45,144 bases of DNA from a bacterium (GCA_037143175.1 JBAWZF010000022.1:1-45144); one strand, 5' to 3'; shown: positions 28,986 through 38,736, counted from the first letter of the stretch. A program made the numbers and translations. Notes: generated from the letters alone by a model not told the origin.

Positions 28986-30758
28986 ATGAACATGCTTCAT
29001 TCATTGGTGGTAACCAGTACCGTTGCTCTTGTTCTCGGCGCAACCCCAACCGTCTATTCAAACGACTCACTAGAGTTCTCCTCCCTGATTCGCGGCTATG
29101 CCGCCGATCAAGGTGATGTTACCAACTATTATGATCTCCCGGGTGCCCCCATACGATTCGAACGCCTGGGGGTTCTTTACTCCAACTGGCTGAGCCGTCT
29201 CGACTCTGTGAACTTCGAGAAACTCCCCCAGTCCAGTAAAATCGATTACCTGCTGATGCAAAATGACCTGGACCGTTCCCTGAACGCCCTAGCTCAAGAA
29301 AAGAAACGCTGGGCCGAACTTGATCCCCTTCTATCATTCCGCAGCCTTATTTACACCTTGGAGCAGGCCCGGTGGCAGGGAACCCCAATTGTCGGACAGA
29401 CCGCCGCCTCCCAAATCACCGAACTCTCCCTGACGCTTAAAACGCTTAAAGAACGCATTGAACAGGGCTTGAAAACCAATGTCCTCATATCCGCCACCAA
29501 CCTGGTCTCATCTCCTCCCTCAACGATTCCCCCCCCCTTGAGGGTGTCTCCTGCAGAGGCCCAGCGCGCCGCCGCATCAGTTGACCAACTCCGGGGAATC
29601 CTGAAAAGATGGTTTAGTTTCTATAACGGCTACCAGCCCAATTTCTCATGGTGGCTTAAAACCCCTTACGAGGAAGCGGACAAGCAACTGGAGGGATATG
29701 CCAAATATCTGAAAGAAGAGGTCGCCGGCCTGAAAGGAAAAGATGATGACCCCCTGATCGGCCAGCCCATTGGAGCCGGGGAATTGGCCAACGCCATCCG
29801 GCACGAAATTCTTCCCTATGATGCGGAGGCACTCCTTAAGATCGGCGAACGAGAACGGCACTGGTGTGAAGTCGAGCTGAAGCGTGCTGCAGGGAAAATG
29901 GGATTGGGAGAGGACTGGCAGGCAGCGTTGGCCAAAATTAAAGCCGACTATGTTGAGCCCGGACAACAAGATGCATTGGTTAGTCAAACCGCGCGGCAGG
30001 CCATCTCATTCGTAAAAGCCCGCAAGCTGGTAACCATTCCACCCCTCTGCGAGGAAACCTGGCATCTCACCATGATGTCACCCGAAGCGATGAAGACCAT
30101 TCCTTATGCAGCCTATAATAACCAGAATATGATGGTTGCCTTTGCGCGCGATGACATGAAGCACGACGACAAGCTCATGACCATGCGTGGTAACAATCGC
30201 TATTTCGTTCATAACGTAACCCCTCACGAACTGATTCCGGGCCATCACCTCCAGCAATTCCAGGCTCAGCGACACAATCAGGTTCGCGCCTTCTTCTCAA
30301 CACCGTTCTATGTCGAGGGCTGGGCGCTCTATTGGGAACGGCGCCTGTGGGACCTCGGATGGGCGCAGTCACCCGAGGAACAGATGGGCATGCTCTTCTG
30401 GCGTCTGAACCGTGCGGCCCGGATTGAGGTCTCCCTTAAGTTCCATCTGGGCCAGATGACCCCTAACGAAATGGTGGATTTCCTGATCACCCACGTGGGC
30501 CATGAACGACTGGGCGCCACCAGCGAAGTTCGCCGCTTTATCAGTGACGGTTTCCCGCCTCTTTATCAGGCGGCTTATATGCTGGGCGGGCTCCAGTTCG
30601 AGTCGTTGAGAAAAGAATTGGTGGAGAGCGGAAAGATGACCGAGCAAGAATTCAACGATGCGATCCTCGCCCAAAATGCCATCCCGATCGAATGGATCCG
30701 CGCGGAACTCCTGCATCTACCCCTCACGTCCAAAACAAAATCTACCTGGCGATTTTAG
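28986..30758 (+). CDS. Exported DUF885-family zinc metallopeptidase-like protein
   Basis: The frame is open from 28923, but that start lies inside the palindromic element; the ATG at 28986 opens a signal peptide (MNMLHSLVVTSTVALVLGAT, then PTVYS). The 590-residue product is DUF885: an N-terminal helical part, then P-H-E-L-I-P-G-H-H (zinc-binding H-E-x-x-x-x-H at 414-420, Glu415 catalytic). Y-V-E-G-W-A-L-Y-W-E-R follows at the usual distance, and the C-terminal R-I-E-V-S-L-K-F-H with Q-A-A-Y-M-L-G is also conserved. DUF885 proteins are related to M3/M32-like gluzincins and are thought to cleave peptides in the periplasm; substrates are unknown. It is convergent with the kinase gene and shares 4 bases with it. 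Confidence 0.88.
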   Translation: MNMLHSLVVTSTVALVLGATPTVYSNDSLEFSSLIRGYAADQGDVTNYYDLPGAPIRFERLGVLYSNWLSRLDSVNFEKLPQSSKIDYLLMQNDLDRSLNALAQEKKRWAELDPLLSFRSLIYTLEQARWQGTPIVGQTAASQITELSLTLKTLKERIEQGLKTNVLISATNLVSSPPSTIPPPLRVSPAEAQRAAASVDQLRGILKRWFSFYNGYQPNFSWWLKTPYEEADKQLEGYAKYLKEEVAGLKGKDDDPLIGQPIGAGELANAIRHEILPYDAEALLKIGERERHWCEVELKRAAGKMGLGEDWQAALAKIKADYVEPGQQDALVSQTARQAISFVKARKLVTIPPLCEETWHLTMMSPEAMKTIPYAAYNNQNMMVAFARDDMKHDDKLMTMRGNNRYFVHNVTPHELIPGHHLQQFQAQRHNQVRAFFSTPFYVEGWALYWERRLWDLGWAQSPEEQMGMLFWRLNRAARIEVSLKFHLGQMTPNEMVDFLITHVGHERLGATSEVRRFISDGFPPLYQAAYMLGGLQFESLRKELVESGKMTEQEFNDAILAQNAIPIEWIRAELLHLPLTSKTKSTWRF

Positions 30759-33148
30759 TTCGAGGCCATATCCGGCAGAATCGCCTTCGCCATTTCATCG
30801 AGGGTGGATCGCGCACGAATCGCATCTTTGAGATATTTGGCTCCCTGCGCCGCGGCTTTTTCATTTCCAGGGAAAGCCTCATGTATATAGAGTGCCACTG
30901 CGAAGAAATGCTGGGCTTGATCATACCGCCCCATATCCCCCTTCTCGATGTAATACTTGATAAAGCGCATCATTTGAGCGGCTGACACCGTTTCCCAGGT
31001 ATATTGAGCATCGCGCGTCACGATTTTCGCCTCATCCGCGCCCAGGATATCCCTGTCCCCCATCCATCCAAACCGGTATCCAGTTTCAGGGTTTTGCTTC
31101 ACACTCGCTTTAATGCCATCAATAATCGCCGTCTTCAGTTCGACCAGAGTCTTGTAGGCCTTAACCATCTGTTTTCCCTTGGCTTTTCCTTCGGGTGTCT
31201 GCAGTCCAGTTGTCGCCAACTCAACTTTATTCAGAGCCTGCACGAATCGATGTTGCTGAACAAACTCAACGCTGGCTTTCCGCGCGGCCTCAATTTCGCT
31301 CATGTCAGCCTGAATTTTCGCCTGTTTCGCCGCCTCCACTTTCTCCACCGCCAACCGTTCGGCTTCAATTTTATCCCGGGCCGCTTTTTCTTCTGCCGCT
31401 CTTCTGACCGCCTCAGTTGAATCAGAAATGGCGGTTTTAACGACCTTTGAGAATTTGGCGATCAAAGGCTCGATCGCCTCCGCCCCCTTTGAAATTTTAG
31501 CCATTTCATCCGCCACCGATTTATGGAGATCCACCACGCGCCCGGGAATATTTGTGACCGAATAAAGTGCCGCCATGGCCACACCGGGATTCGTGGCAGT
31601 TACCACCACCACACGCTGAGAGGCCACCCCATCAAGCATGCCATTAAACTCCGTGCTCGCTCGCACCATGGTGCCAGTCATAAATTTAGTCACCGAATCG
31701 CTCAAGACCATGGCATTGGAACTGGCGCCCGCCCATTCAGCCGCATCCCCAAGAACGGCGGCTCCGGTGGCCACCATTGAAACCAGGTGCTGGGCATTGG
31801 AAGACCATATTCCCGCCATGATGACACGATTTGAAAAGTCTCCCGCAATGGGCTGAAATTCTTTTAGTATCTGCTCGATACTCTTCAAAGCCTTTGCCAC
31901 TTGCGCTTTGTCCTTCGCCGCTTGAGTCTTATGGGTTTGAGCCACATGGTAGGCCACCCCCCCTCCAATCGCGCCGAGCAACGCAACGCCCCCTAACACA
32001 CTCCAAAGAATGATCTTCAACTTGTGGGAGCTCTTCTTCGGCTGTCCCTCGGGCAGCGGCTCCATAATTCCGCTTTGGGCAATTGCCCCTGAAGTACTCG
32101 CCGTCATCACCGCCGGGGTACCCCCCCCTTTCTTCTTGGTCATCACAAATTTCCCGCTTTTCTTCGTGATTTGCGGACCATGCTCCACGGGTGGCGCAAT
32201 CGCGGCCAATACCCGCCGGATATCGGAAAGCAAAGAATTATAATTAGGATAACGCTTCTGGGGTTCCGCCTCCAGCATCCGACTGACAATCGTCTCAACT
32301 TCGTGTGTGATATCGGGACGTAAGTGATGCAGGGGCGGGGCGGGATCCTTGAGGCGAGCCTTGACCACATCCATCGGGGTTTCGCCCTCGAACGGGGGTT
32401 TCAAGGCCAGCGCGTGAAACATAGTTCCACCAAGGCTGTAAATATCAGAACGCGCATCCGCCGGATGCCCCCGGAGTTTCTCCGGCGCAATGTAATATGG
32501 GGTTCCCCAAATTCCTTTGGCCGTGCCGCCTTCCGCCTTGGCTTTAAATTGAGCCAAACCGAAGTCCACCACCTTGGCTACGCCATTACTATCCATGAGA
32601 ATGTTTTCAGGTTTGACGTCACCATGAATCAAGCCAATGGTTGCCGCGGCATTCAAGCCTTCCGCTACATCAGCGGCAATCTTGAGAATTAAGGCTTCAT
32701 TGAGCGGCTCACCTTTGGCAATCATGTTATCCAGTCGCCCACCCTCCAGCAGTTCCATAACCAGATAGGGTTGCCCATGCGCCACACCAAAGGAATAGAT
32801 TTGGACAATATTCGGATGGTTCAGAGCGGCCGCCGCTTGCGCTTCGCGCCGGAAGGTTTCCACAAACTCAGGGTTCCCGCCGAAACTGGACTGCATCACC
32901 TTGACGGCAACCCACCGATTCAGCCCCACGTCATGACCCCGATAAACCGCCCCCATCCCACCTTTTCCAAGCAGTTCGACTAGCACGAAAGCGCCCAGTT
33001 TGCCGGGGACCCCTTGTGCGAATCCACATTCAGGGCAGGCAATTTGGGTGAACGTCGGAAGCCCGGAAATATCCAATAAATGGTGGCACTTGACGCACGT
33101 GGTTTCGTGCATCGGATCCGTTATGATGTCGGTTAAACTTGTCGCCAT
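30755..33148 (-). CDS. Membrane-bound Ser/Thr protein kinase with N-terminal zinc ribbon
   Basis: This 797-residue protein has four parts. A zinc ribbon (C18/C21 and C38/C41) is followed by a PknB-type kinase domain at about 53-315: G-K-G-G-M-G-A-V-Y (61-69), catalytic Lys83, H-G-D-V-K-P-E-N (Asp177; the usual H-R-D is H-G-D) and D-F-G at 195-197. A single membrane helix lies near 377-400. The outer part of about 390 residues includes a charged coiled coil (about 580-635, E-A-A-R-K-A/E-K repeats). It would phosphorylate cytoplasmic proteins in response to an envelope signal. The H-G-D replacement is seen in other active bacterial kinases lacking the activation-loop Arg contact. It diverges from lgt. 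Confidence 0.92.
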   Translation of the reverse strand: MATSLTDIITDPMHETTCVKCHHLLDISGLPTFTQIACPECGFAQGVPGKLGAFVLVELLGKGGMGAVYRGHDVGLNRWVAVKVMQSSFGGNPEFVETFRREAQAAAALNHPNIVQIYSFGVAHGQPYLVMELLEGGRLDNMIAKGEPLNEALILKIAADVAEGLNAAATIGLIHGDVKPENILMDSNGVAKVVDFGLAQFKAKAEGGTAKGIWGTPYYIAPEKLRGHPADARSDIYSLGGTMFHALALKPPFEGETPMDVVKARLKDPAPPLHHLRPDITHEVETIVSRMLEAEPQKRYPNYNSLLSDIRRVLAAIAPPVEHGPQITKKSGKFVMTKKKGGGTPAVMTASTSGAIAQSGIMEPLPEGQPKKSSHKLKIILWSVLGGVALLGAIGGGVAYHVAQTHKTQAAKDKAQVAKALKSIEQILKEFQPIAGDFSNRVIMAGIWSSNAQHLVSMVATGAAVLGDAAEWAGASSNAMVLSDSVTKFMTGTMVRASTEFNGMLDGVASQRVVVVTATNPGVAMAALYSVTNIPGRVVDLHKSVADEMAKISKGAEAIEPLIAKFSKVVKTAISDSTEAVRRAAEEKAARDKIEAERLAVEKVEAAKQAKIQADMSEIEAARKASVEFVQQHRFVQALNKVELATTGLQTPEGKAKGKQMVKAYKTLVELKTAIIDGIKASVKQNPETGYRFGWMGDRDILGADEAKIVTRDAQYTWETVSAAQMMRFIKYYIEKGDMGRYDQAQHFFAVALYIHEAFPGNEKAAAQGAKYLKDAIRARSTLDEMAKAILPDMASN

Positions 33149-33238
33149 GGCTTTTTCAAACGTTTATTGTTTTTCATTCACATTCTGCATAGTATGAATT
33201 CACGTGTCTACTGAAATTGAATTTGTCATAAATTTATC

Positions 33239-33967
33239 ATGAATCCTATTTGTTTTCATATCGGATCACACCCCATCTATTGGTACGGAGTGATGATGGC
33301 CCTCGCCTTCATGGCAGGCCTGCTTCATTGGCACTGGCTTGGCCACCGGACCCGACGCGATACCGCCCTGGCTTCTGACCTGGCGTTCTGGCTCATGATC
33401 GGAGGCATCTTGGGCGCCAGAGCTGCCTATGTAATCTCCAACTTTGACTATTTTTGGGCAGCCCCTCAGGAGATCATCCGGGTGGATCAAGGCGGCTTAA
33501 TTTTCTACGGGGGTCTCATTGGTGGCGTACTGGCCTTTTTCATTCTTTCAAAATGGCGCCACCTCAAGGTCTGGGATCTTGCCGACTTCACCGTCACGGC
33601 CCTCCCGCTGGGTCACGCACTGGGTCGTGTGGGCTGTTTTCTAAATGGGTGCTGCGGCGGCTGTGAGGCCACCTCCCCGTCTTTCCTCACCGGGGGACTC
33701 TCGCACTACCCTGTTCAACTTTATGAGGCCTTTTTCAACCTGGGGGTGTATGGCCTCTTGACATGGTATTTCCTCTATAAGCGGGGGACTAAATATGGCT
33801 CTGTGGTCGCCCTCTATCTGATGAGCTACCCCGTTATCCGCTTCCTGCTGGAATTCATCCGGGGCGATGACCGCATGCGGGCGGGTGGGCTTGATGTCGC
33901 CCAACTCATCAGCCTATCCCTGATTCTGATCGGCATTATTTTGTGGATCTTCACCCGGAAAAAATGA
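33239..33967 (+). CDS. lgt: Prolipoprotein diacylglyceryl transferase
   Basis: This 242-residue, seven-helix inner membrane protein has the Lgt signatures: Y-W-Y-G-V-M-M, L-I-F-Y-G-G-L-I-G-G, the signature G-R-V-G-C-F-L-N-G-C-C-G-G (with the essential Asn and Gly), P-V-Q-L-Y-E-A and R-F-L-L-E-F-I-R-G-D. It transfers diacylglyceryl from phosphatidylglycerol to the lipobox Cys of prolipoproteins, the first step of lipoprotein maturation, and so serves the lipoproteins encoded elsewhere in this window. It is slightly shorter than E. coli Lgt. Its stop overlaps the rluD start as ATGA, showing translational coupling. It diverges from the kinase gene, with a 90-base gap. Confidence 0.96.
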   Translation: MNPICFHIGSHPIYWYGVMMALAFMAGLLHWHWLGHRTRRDTALASDLAFWLMIGGILGARAAYVISNFDYFWAAPQEIIRVDQGGLIFYGGLIGGVLAFFILSKWRHLKVWDLADFTVTALPLGHALGRVGCFLNGCCGGCEATSPSFLTGGLSHYPVQLYEAFFNLGVYGLLTWYFLYKRGTKYGSVVALYLMSYPVIRFLLEFIRGDDRMRAGGLDVAQLISLSLILIGIILWIFTRKK

Positions 33968-34890
33968 AAGTACTTCCCGATGGCAAAGGCAAGCGGCTGG
34001 ACGCCTGGTTGAGTTTGGTTCAGCCCGATCTTTCGCGGGCTCGCATACAGGACTTAATCCGATCGGGCCATATTACCCTCAACGGGAAACCGACCAAACC
34101 CAGCCAGTCCCTCATAACGGGCCAGGAAATCCAAATCAATGTTCCCGCCCCCGTTGAGGTCGACCTCAAGCCGGAGGCCATCCCGCTGGATATTTTATTT
34201 GAGGATACTGATCTGATCGTTCTCAACAAACCCGCCGGGCTCGTCGTCCATCCCGCCGCCGGACACGCCTCAGGCACTCTGGTGAATGCCCTTCTATCAC
34301 ACTGCTCCGACCTGGCAGGTATTGGCGGGGAAAAGCGGCCGGGCATCGTGCACCGGCTCGACCGGGACACCACCGGCGTCATGGTCGTGGCCAAAAATGA
34401 CATGGCTATGAAAGCACTGGCCGACCAGTTCAAACACCGGCAGACCACCAAGGAATATCTGGCCCTGGTCTGGGGACACCTGAATCCGTCATCCGGTCGC
34501 ACCGAGACCCTTATTGGCAGAAATCCCCACGACCGGAAAAAGATGTGCACGAAACCGGATATCGGGCGTAATGCGATCACGAATTACGAAACACAGGAAA
34601 AATTCACGAACACCTCGTTGCTCCGCATCCATATTGAAACCGGGCGTACCCATCAAATCCGCGTTCATATGGCCCACCTTGGACATTCGATCATCGGCGA
34701 CCCTCAATACGGCCGGCCTCGACATAACGTCCTCCCTGTCGCCATACCCCTCCGTCAGATGCTCCATGCCGCACAGTTGACCTTTATGCATCCCGTCTCC
34801 GGCCAGACCTTAACCGTAAAGGCACCCCTTCCGGAGGATATGCAGGTGTTAATAGACATCCTTCGCAACAAACACACATCTTTAAAGTAA
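33964..34890 (+). CDS. rluD: 23S rRNA pseudouridine synthase, RluD type (RluA family)
   Basis: The ATG at 33964 overlaps the lgt stop as ATGA; the longer frame from 33943 is rejected. The 308-residue protein has an N-terminal S4 RNA-binding domain (about 10-65, R-L-D-A-W-L, R-A-R-I-Q-D-L-I-R-S-G-H) and a PseudoU_synth_2 domain. That domain carries V-L-N-K-P-A-G-L-V-V-H-P and the catalytic motif H-R-L-D-R-D-T-T-G with Asp133, then E-T-G-R-T-H-Q-I-R-V-H. Enzymes of this form isomerise uridines in helix 69 of 23S rRNA (positions 1911, 1915 and 1917 in E. coli) late in large-subunit assembly. Substrate choice within the RluA family (RluD, RluC) cannot be settled from sequence alone. Confidence 0.88.
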   Translation: MKVLPDGKGKRLDAWLSLVQPDLSRARIQDLIRSGHITLNGKPTKPSQSLITGQEIQINVPAPVEVDLKPEAIPLDILFEDTDLIVLNKPAGLVVHPAAGHASGTLVNALLSHCSDLAGIGGEKRPGIVHRLDRDTTGVMVVAKNDMAMKALADQFKHRQTTKEYLALVWGHLNPSSGRTETLIGRNPHDRKKMCTKPDIGRNAITNYETQEKFTNTSLLRIHIETGRTHQIRVHMAHLGHSIIGDPQYGRPRHNVLPVAIPLRQMLHAAQLTFMHPVSGQTLTVKAPLPEDMQVLIDILRNKHTSLK

Positions 34891-35026
34891 CTATTCAGCA
34901 CCTTCGTATTGTTGTTTGATTGCTTACTCGCGTTATTCCTGATCCCCGTTTATCGAGAATCAATCCTCTCCACCCGTGCCAGTTCCACTTATCAGCTCGA
35001 AATCCGGCCAAGCGAGTGCGTGTGGT

Positions 35027-35110
35027 TCAAGTTGTGTTAAACAGGGGGATCGCTCGAATCATGAATTCATTGAGCAATACCGTCTTGCCTACCCCCCGAA
35101 GTCCCGTGAT
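35027..35110 (-). pseudogene. Fragment of an AAA ATPase (Walker A) fused to a broken gene
   Basis: On the minus strand the frame reads I-T-G-L-R-G-V-G-K-T-V-L-L-N-E-F and then stops 11 residues later. G-x-R-G-V-G-K-T is a textbook Walker A loop of ORC/AAA-type ATPases, but nothing else of such a protein is present on either side. Upstream in the same frame the sequence belongs to no recognisable protein. It is therefore a gene scrap joined by rearrangement. The 136 bases between it and rluD contain no supportable gene. Confidence 0.5.
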
Positions 35111-35546
35111 CTCTTTGATCCACGAGTCGAGGGTCGCCATCTGGGCGGTGTGGCAGACCACTTGCAGATGGAGTTTCCGGCGGGGTAAGACCGTCCCCAG
35201 CGTTTTATCGTCAAGATTCCGCATCCCCTCGCCCGACAGCACCGCACCGGAACATCGCTCTCCCTTTCAATATGAACGACCGGCCGGTGGGCATCCACCC
35301 AGACACGCATGCTCAGCCCCTTACCAGCGGTGATATGAATCTCGCCGTTGCGCAACACCAGTTCCTGCCGGAAGGGTTGGCCGGCTTGGCGATATAAAAC
35401 AGCAGGTCGCCCCCCTCCTCCACCCAGACGTTCAGCGCCACATCGCCATTGCCCAGCGGCATCGAGCCGGAGGAGTCCCGGCTCGGCGTGTGCCACACCA
35501 CGTTATAGTCATCAACCGAACACTTCTCCCTGGTCCCGACTGTCAT
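35111..35546 (-). pseudogene. N-terminal relic of a DUF5703-domain (glycoside-hydrolase-associated) protein
   Basis: The start at 35546 leads into Y-N-V-V-W-H-T-P-S-R-D-S-S-G-S-M-P-L-G-N-G-D, then L-N-V-W-V-E-E-G-G-D-L-L-F-Y-I, the usual beginning of DUF5703 proteins found with GH95-like and other polysaccharide-degrading enzymes. After about 55 residues the frame slips. The homologous continuation P-F-R-Q-E-L-V-L-R-N-G-E-I-H-I-T-A-G-K is found in another frame (about 35380 downward), with a stretch of roughly 25 residues missing between the two parts. It continues to about 35230 and degenerates. The gene would normally have several hundred further residues, so this is a pseudogene with a deletion and a frameshift. 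Confidence 0.7.
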
Positions 35547-35580
35547 ACTTCATGCTCCTACAGGCTGTTTCATGAGAACC

Positions 35581-38559
35581 CTATGCATTGATGGTTAGCT
35601 GTTCCTTGAGACTGCGCCAGCCCTTCCATACCGACCTGCCGGCGGTCAATTGCACAATCCCGCCCGTCACGGGATCCACCACGTCGGTGACGAGATCGAA
35701 CGGGAATTCCGTTGGACGCTGTTCGAAACCGAAAAGAGCCCAGGGAATAATGGCCGCCAGTTCACAGCCGCCGGATACCGGCTGGGAACAGAGACGTATC
35801 TCCGGGGCGGGCACGGCCTTGTTGGCCACCACATCAACCCGCACGCCGTCAGCGCCCACCCCGCCAGCGCGCGGTACCAGGCAGACCTGCATTTTGGGCA
35901 GGGGTTTATCAATCGGAAAATCGGCCGGTATGGGCTGATAGACGACCAATTCAAACCCAGTCCCGGCCCAGGGTTGCTCCGGATTCGGGCGCAGGGTCGG
36001 TTCATGGAACCGGGCATGGAACAGCAAGCCAGCATCGCTGGCGGCCAGCTTCACCTCGGCGGCCGTACGTTCGCCAAAGGCGATCCGGCGCGCAGTCACC
36101 CGCTTGACGGCCGCGGGGATGGTTTCCGGTGTTTCCACGCCGTCCACGAGCGGAACCTGCCACGAGCGGGTTCCCATCACCAATGCCCGGGCCGGCACCG
36201 TGTCCTTCCCGGTGGGCTCGCTATCCAACCAGAACTCCTGCGCATCCCGTCGAACTTTCAGCGTCACATGCTCGGTAATCGCCTCGCCCGGCTGAAGCGC
36301 ATAGGTGATTTTGCGCACACTGGGCGAACCCGCCGCACCCTTAGGTCCGCCGGAAAGACGCACCGCGCCCCTGGTCGCGGCCCGGCCGACATTCGTCAGC
36401 GTGACCGAGAATTCTGCCAACCCGCCATTTTGCAGATCCGCCATCGGCGTGATCAATCTGATCTGCGTGCGCACAACCGGCACATCGAGGGTGGTCAGGC
36501 CAAATCGCCGGGAATAGGCCTCGTAACTCAGCGGCTTCTCCGCCGACAGGCGCGGCCCCGCCGACCGCCAATCGAACGGCCGGAATCCGGTTTGCAGGGC
36601 GGGTGAATCGGGGCGCAGCGAGAAATCGCCTCCCGCCCCATCCAGGAACAGCGGATCGGCCACCACCGCGCCCAGGTTCTGTCCGGTCTTCTGTAACGTC
36701 TCCAAACTCTGTCCATGGAAAGTCAATGGTGTGCCATCCAGCGTCCAGTAGAGGTTGTCCGACGCCGTGTAATGGGCAGGCTCCCAAGTCCCACCAGTCT
36801 GGATCCGGCCATTGGCAGTGAGCACAACATTGCGACGGAAGACCGTGGACCGGTGTAACTCATGCTTGCCGAGGCCGAGATGATCCTCCCGGCTATTGGC
36901 GAAAATGTTGTTCTGCACCAGGTTGTCGCGCCCGTAATGGGTGCTGTAAGCGGCCTTCTTCGTTCCGCACACCAAGTTCTGCTCGACCCGCATCTCTGAG
37001 CTGCCCTCGTCCGGATAAATACCCCAGGCTCCGTAGCCGTAGCAGGAGATGTCGTGGATCACATTGCCGCGCAGGACGGTACCCGGCTGTTGGCCGAGGG
37101 TGTAGATCCCGCCGTTGTCGCTCAGGATTTCGCGGTGGTTGATGTGATGGATGTGGTTGTACTCAATCCGGTTGCAGACCGTTCTGGACGGCGCATAGCC
37201 CCAGATCCAGCCACAGGAGATCCCGGTGTAGTCGCAGTTGAAAATGCGGTTATGGATGAGCCGGTTCCACCCGCTGTTGCCGACCCAGATGCCGATGGCA
37301 CTGGGAAAGATGTGGCCGCAGTCACGGATGGTGCAGTCCACCACCGTGGTGGCGATGGGCGGATACTCACCGGTCATGGGTTTGCCGACTGCCGCCTCAT
37401 GGGGGCTGTATTGCTCGTGCCCGACCTTGACGCCACCGGCGCCGGTGTCGTGCACGACGCAAGCGGCAATGACATTCTCCGTACTGCCCGCCAGCACCTC
37501 CAGTCCGTAGCCGTTGACATGGGCAATGGTACAGCCATAAAAAATACAGGCCTCCGCGCCTTCCAGAATGATCGCGCCAGGCACGCCAAAAGCCGCCTGG
37601 ATGTAGCCCGTGCAATCGGACGGTAACTCCCAATGCTGGTGGGCGAAGGTCAGGTTCTCGAAGTGGAGATGCATCACGCGCCTGTTGGCTTCCCCCTGAA
37701 TGCGCACAATCTCCTCCAACTGCGGGGCGTATACCGTTGTCGTCGCCAAGCTTTCCTCCGCAAGCGGCAGGTAATGGAGCCGACCCGCCACCCGGTCGAG
37801 ATACCACTCGCCGGGCGTGTCGAGCGCCTCGAAGACATTTTCAACGAAATAGCGGGCGAACTCGCCGCGTTCATCCTTAAGGCTGCCAAGACTATTGGCG
37901 AGGAAATGAACGGTTCCGGTCGCCTCGTCAATGGCCTTGATCCGGTGATGCGTATCGAACCAGAGCTGATAGCTGATGATCTCCGCATCCTGCCAGTTGT
38001 GCCACAGACGAATCTCACCCGGCGCGAAATTGGCCCGATCCGGCCCATGCCCCCATTTGAACCCCGAATCCTCGCAACCGGCCAGTCCTGTAAAGCGGTG
38101 GAAGCCGGTTTTCGGCAGGCGCGGCCGCTGGCGCGGCGTGTCGTTGACATAGAGTCGGGTGAAGTTCCATTTCCCCGTGACCACGTCGGGCAACTCGGCG
38201 ACCCAGCAGCGCAATCCGTTGTGCTGCGTTTCTCGCCAGCCGGTGATGCGGCGTCCGCCGCTGATCACCGGTGCGGCACCTGCTGCAGCCACAAAGCGGA
38301 TCGGACACTCCGCCGTGCCGCAATCTTCCGGCGTAAAGCGCAGCGTCTCCACCAGTTCATAGACCCCGGCGGCCACATGCACCGTCACCGGCTGCGACAA
38401 CCCGCCCGGACGGTGTTTCAGGCGCCGGATCGCGTCCCGCGCTCCCGCCAGCGTTGCCAAAGGCCCATCCGAACCGTCTGCGGATGGGACGACAAGAGTC
38501 CCGAACCAGCGGTCATTGCCAAGGGGTGAAACAAAAAGATTCAATACATCATCAGTCAT
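35581..38559 (-). CDS. Right-handed beta-helix protein with C-terminal CBM9/DOMON-like module
   Basis: This 992-residue protein is intact amid broken genes; TTGGAGC lies 5 bases before the ATG. It opens with the pattern common to parallel beta-helix enzymes of polysaccharide metabolism: F-V-S-P-L-G-N-D-x-W-F-G-T and G-P-L-A-T-L-A-G-A-R-D-A-I-R. Residues about 280-640 form a run of beta-helix turns (H-N-R-I-F-N-C-D-Y-T-G-I-S, I-E-Y-N-H-I-H-H-I-N and V-L-R-G-N-V-I-H-D-I are examples). A middle part resembles a beta-sandwich. The C-terminus (A-R-F-H-E-P-T-L-R-P-N-P then G-T-G-F-E-L-V-V-Y) matches CBM9/DOMON-like sugar-binding folds. There is no signal peptide, so either it is cytoplasmic or export is unusual. 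Lyase or glycosidase action cannot be decided. Confidence 0.85.
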   Translation of the reverse strand: MTDDVLNLFVSPLGNDRWFGTLVVPSADGSDGPLATLAGARDAIRRLKHRPGGLSQPVTVHVAAGVYELVETLRFTPEDCGTAECPIRFVAAAGAAPVISGGRRITGWRETQHNGLRCWVAELPDVVTGKWNFTRLYVNDTPRQRPRLPKTGFHRFTGLAGCEDSGFKWGHGPDRANFAPGEIRLWHNWQDAEIISYQLWFDTHHRIKAIDEATGTVHFLANSLGSLKDERGEFARYFVENVFEALDTPGEWYLDRVAGRLHYLPLAEESLATTTVYAPQLEEIVRIQGEANRRVMHLHFENLTFAHQHWELPSDCTGYIQAAFGVPGAIILEGAEACIFYGCTIAHVNGYGLEVLAGSTENVIAACVVHDTGAGGVKVGHEQYSPHEAAVGKPMTGEYPPIATTVVDCTIRDCGHIFPSAIGIWVGNSGWNRLIHNRIFNCDYTGISCGWIWGYAPSRTVCNRIEYNHIHHINHREILSDNGGIYTLGQQPGTVLRGNVIHDISCYGYGAWGIYPDEGSSEMRVEQNLVCGTKKAAYSTHYGRDNLVQNNIFANSREDHLGLGKHELHRSTVFRRNVVLTANGRIQTGGTWEPAHYTASDNLYWTLDGTPLTFHGQSLETLQKTGQNLGAVVADPLFLDGAGGDFSLRPDSPALQTGFRPFDWRSAGPRLSAEKPLSYEAYSRRFGLTTLDVPVVRTQIRLITPMADLQNGGLAEFSVTLTNVGRAATRGAVRLSGGPKGAAGSPSVRKITYALQPGEAITEHVTLKVRRDAQEFWLDSEPTGKDTVPARALVMGTRSWQVPLVDGVETPETIPAAVKRVTARRIAFGERTAAEVKLAASDAGLLFHARFHEPTLRPNPEQPWAGTGFELVVYQPIPADFPIDKPLPKMQVCLVPRAGGVGADGVRVDVVANKAVPAPEIRLCSQPVSGGCELAAIIPWALFGFEQRPTEFPFDLVTDVVDPVTGGIVQLTAGRSVWKGWRSLKEQLTINA

Positions 38560-38616
38560 GGTTGCTCCAATTCTCGATCTTATTCGGTTTAATTCAGGGG
38601 TAATGACTAGTCCCTC

Positions 38617-38736
38617 TTACGCCTCACGCCGCCAGTTATCACGCAAGTAGGCCATGAAGCGCAGGCACATCTCGTCGGAGACGTTGGCGGGGATATGGTT
38701 TCCTACCGCGAACATGGATAAGAAATCGCTCTTCTG
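38617..38736 (-). pseudogene. Tail of an unidentified gene (about 40 codons)
   Basis: An open stretch on the minus strand reads D-F-L-S-M-F-A-V-G-N-H-I-P-A-N-V, then M-C-L-R-F-M-A-Y-L-R-D-N-W and ends at a TAA. It looks like real coding sequence (clean amphipathic helix, no bias oddity). A segment like N-H-I occurs near the end of L-fucose/L-arabinose isomerases, but the match is too short to name. Upstream the frame runs into a stop near 38790, so the start is missing. Between this scrap and the next (38737-38865) nothing is supportable. Confidence 0.35.

Noticed and set aside
35650-36606. A 318-codon open frame on the + strand opposite the beta-helix gene
   Set aside because: It is a GC-driven shadow of the beta-helix coding sequence, rich in Arg, Gly and His with no recognisable domain.
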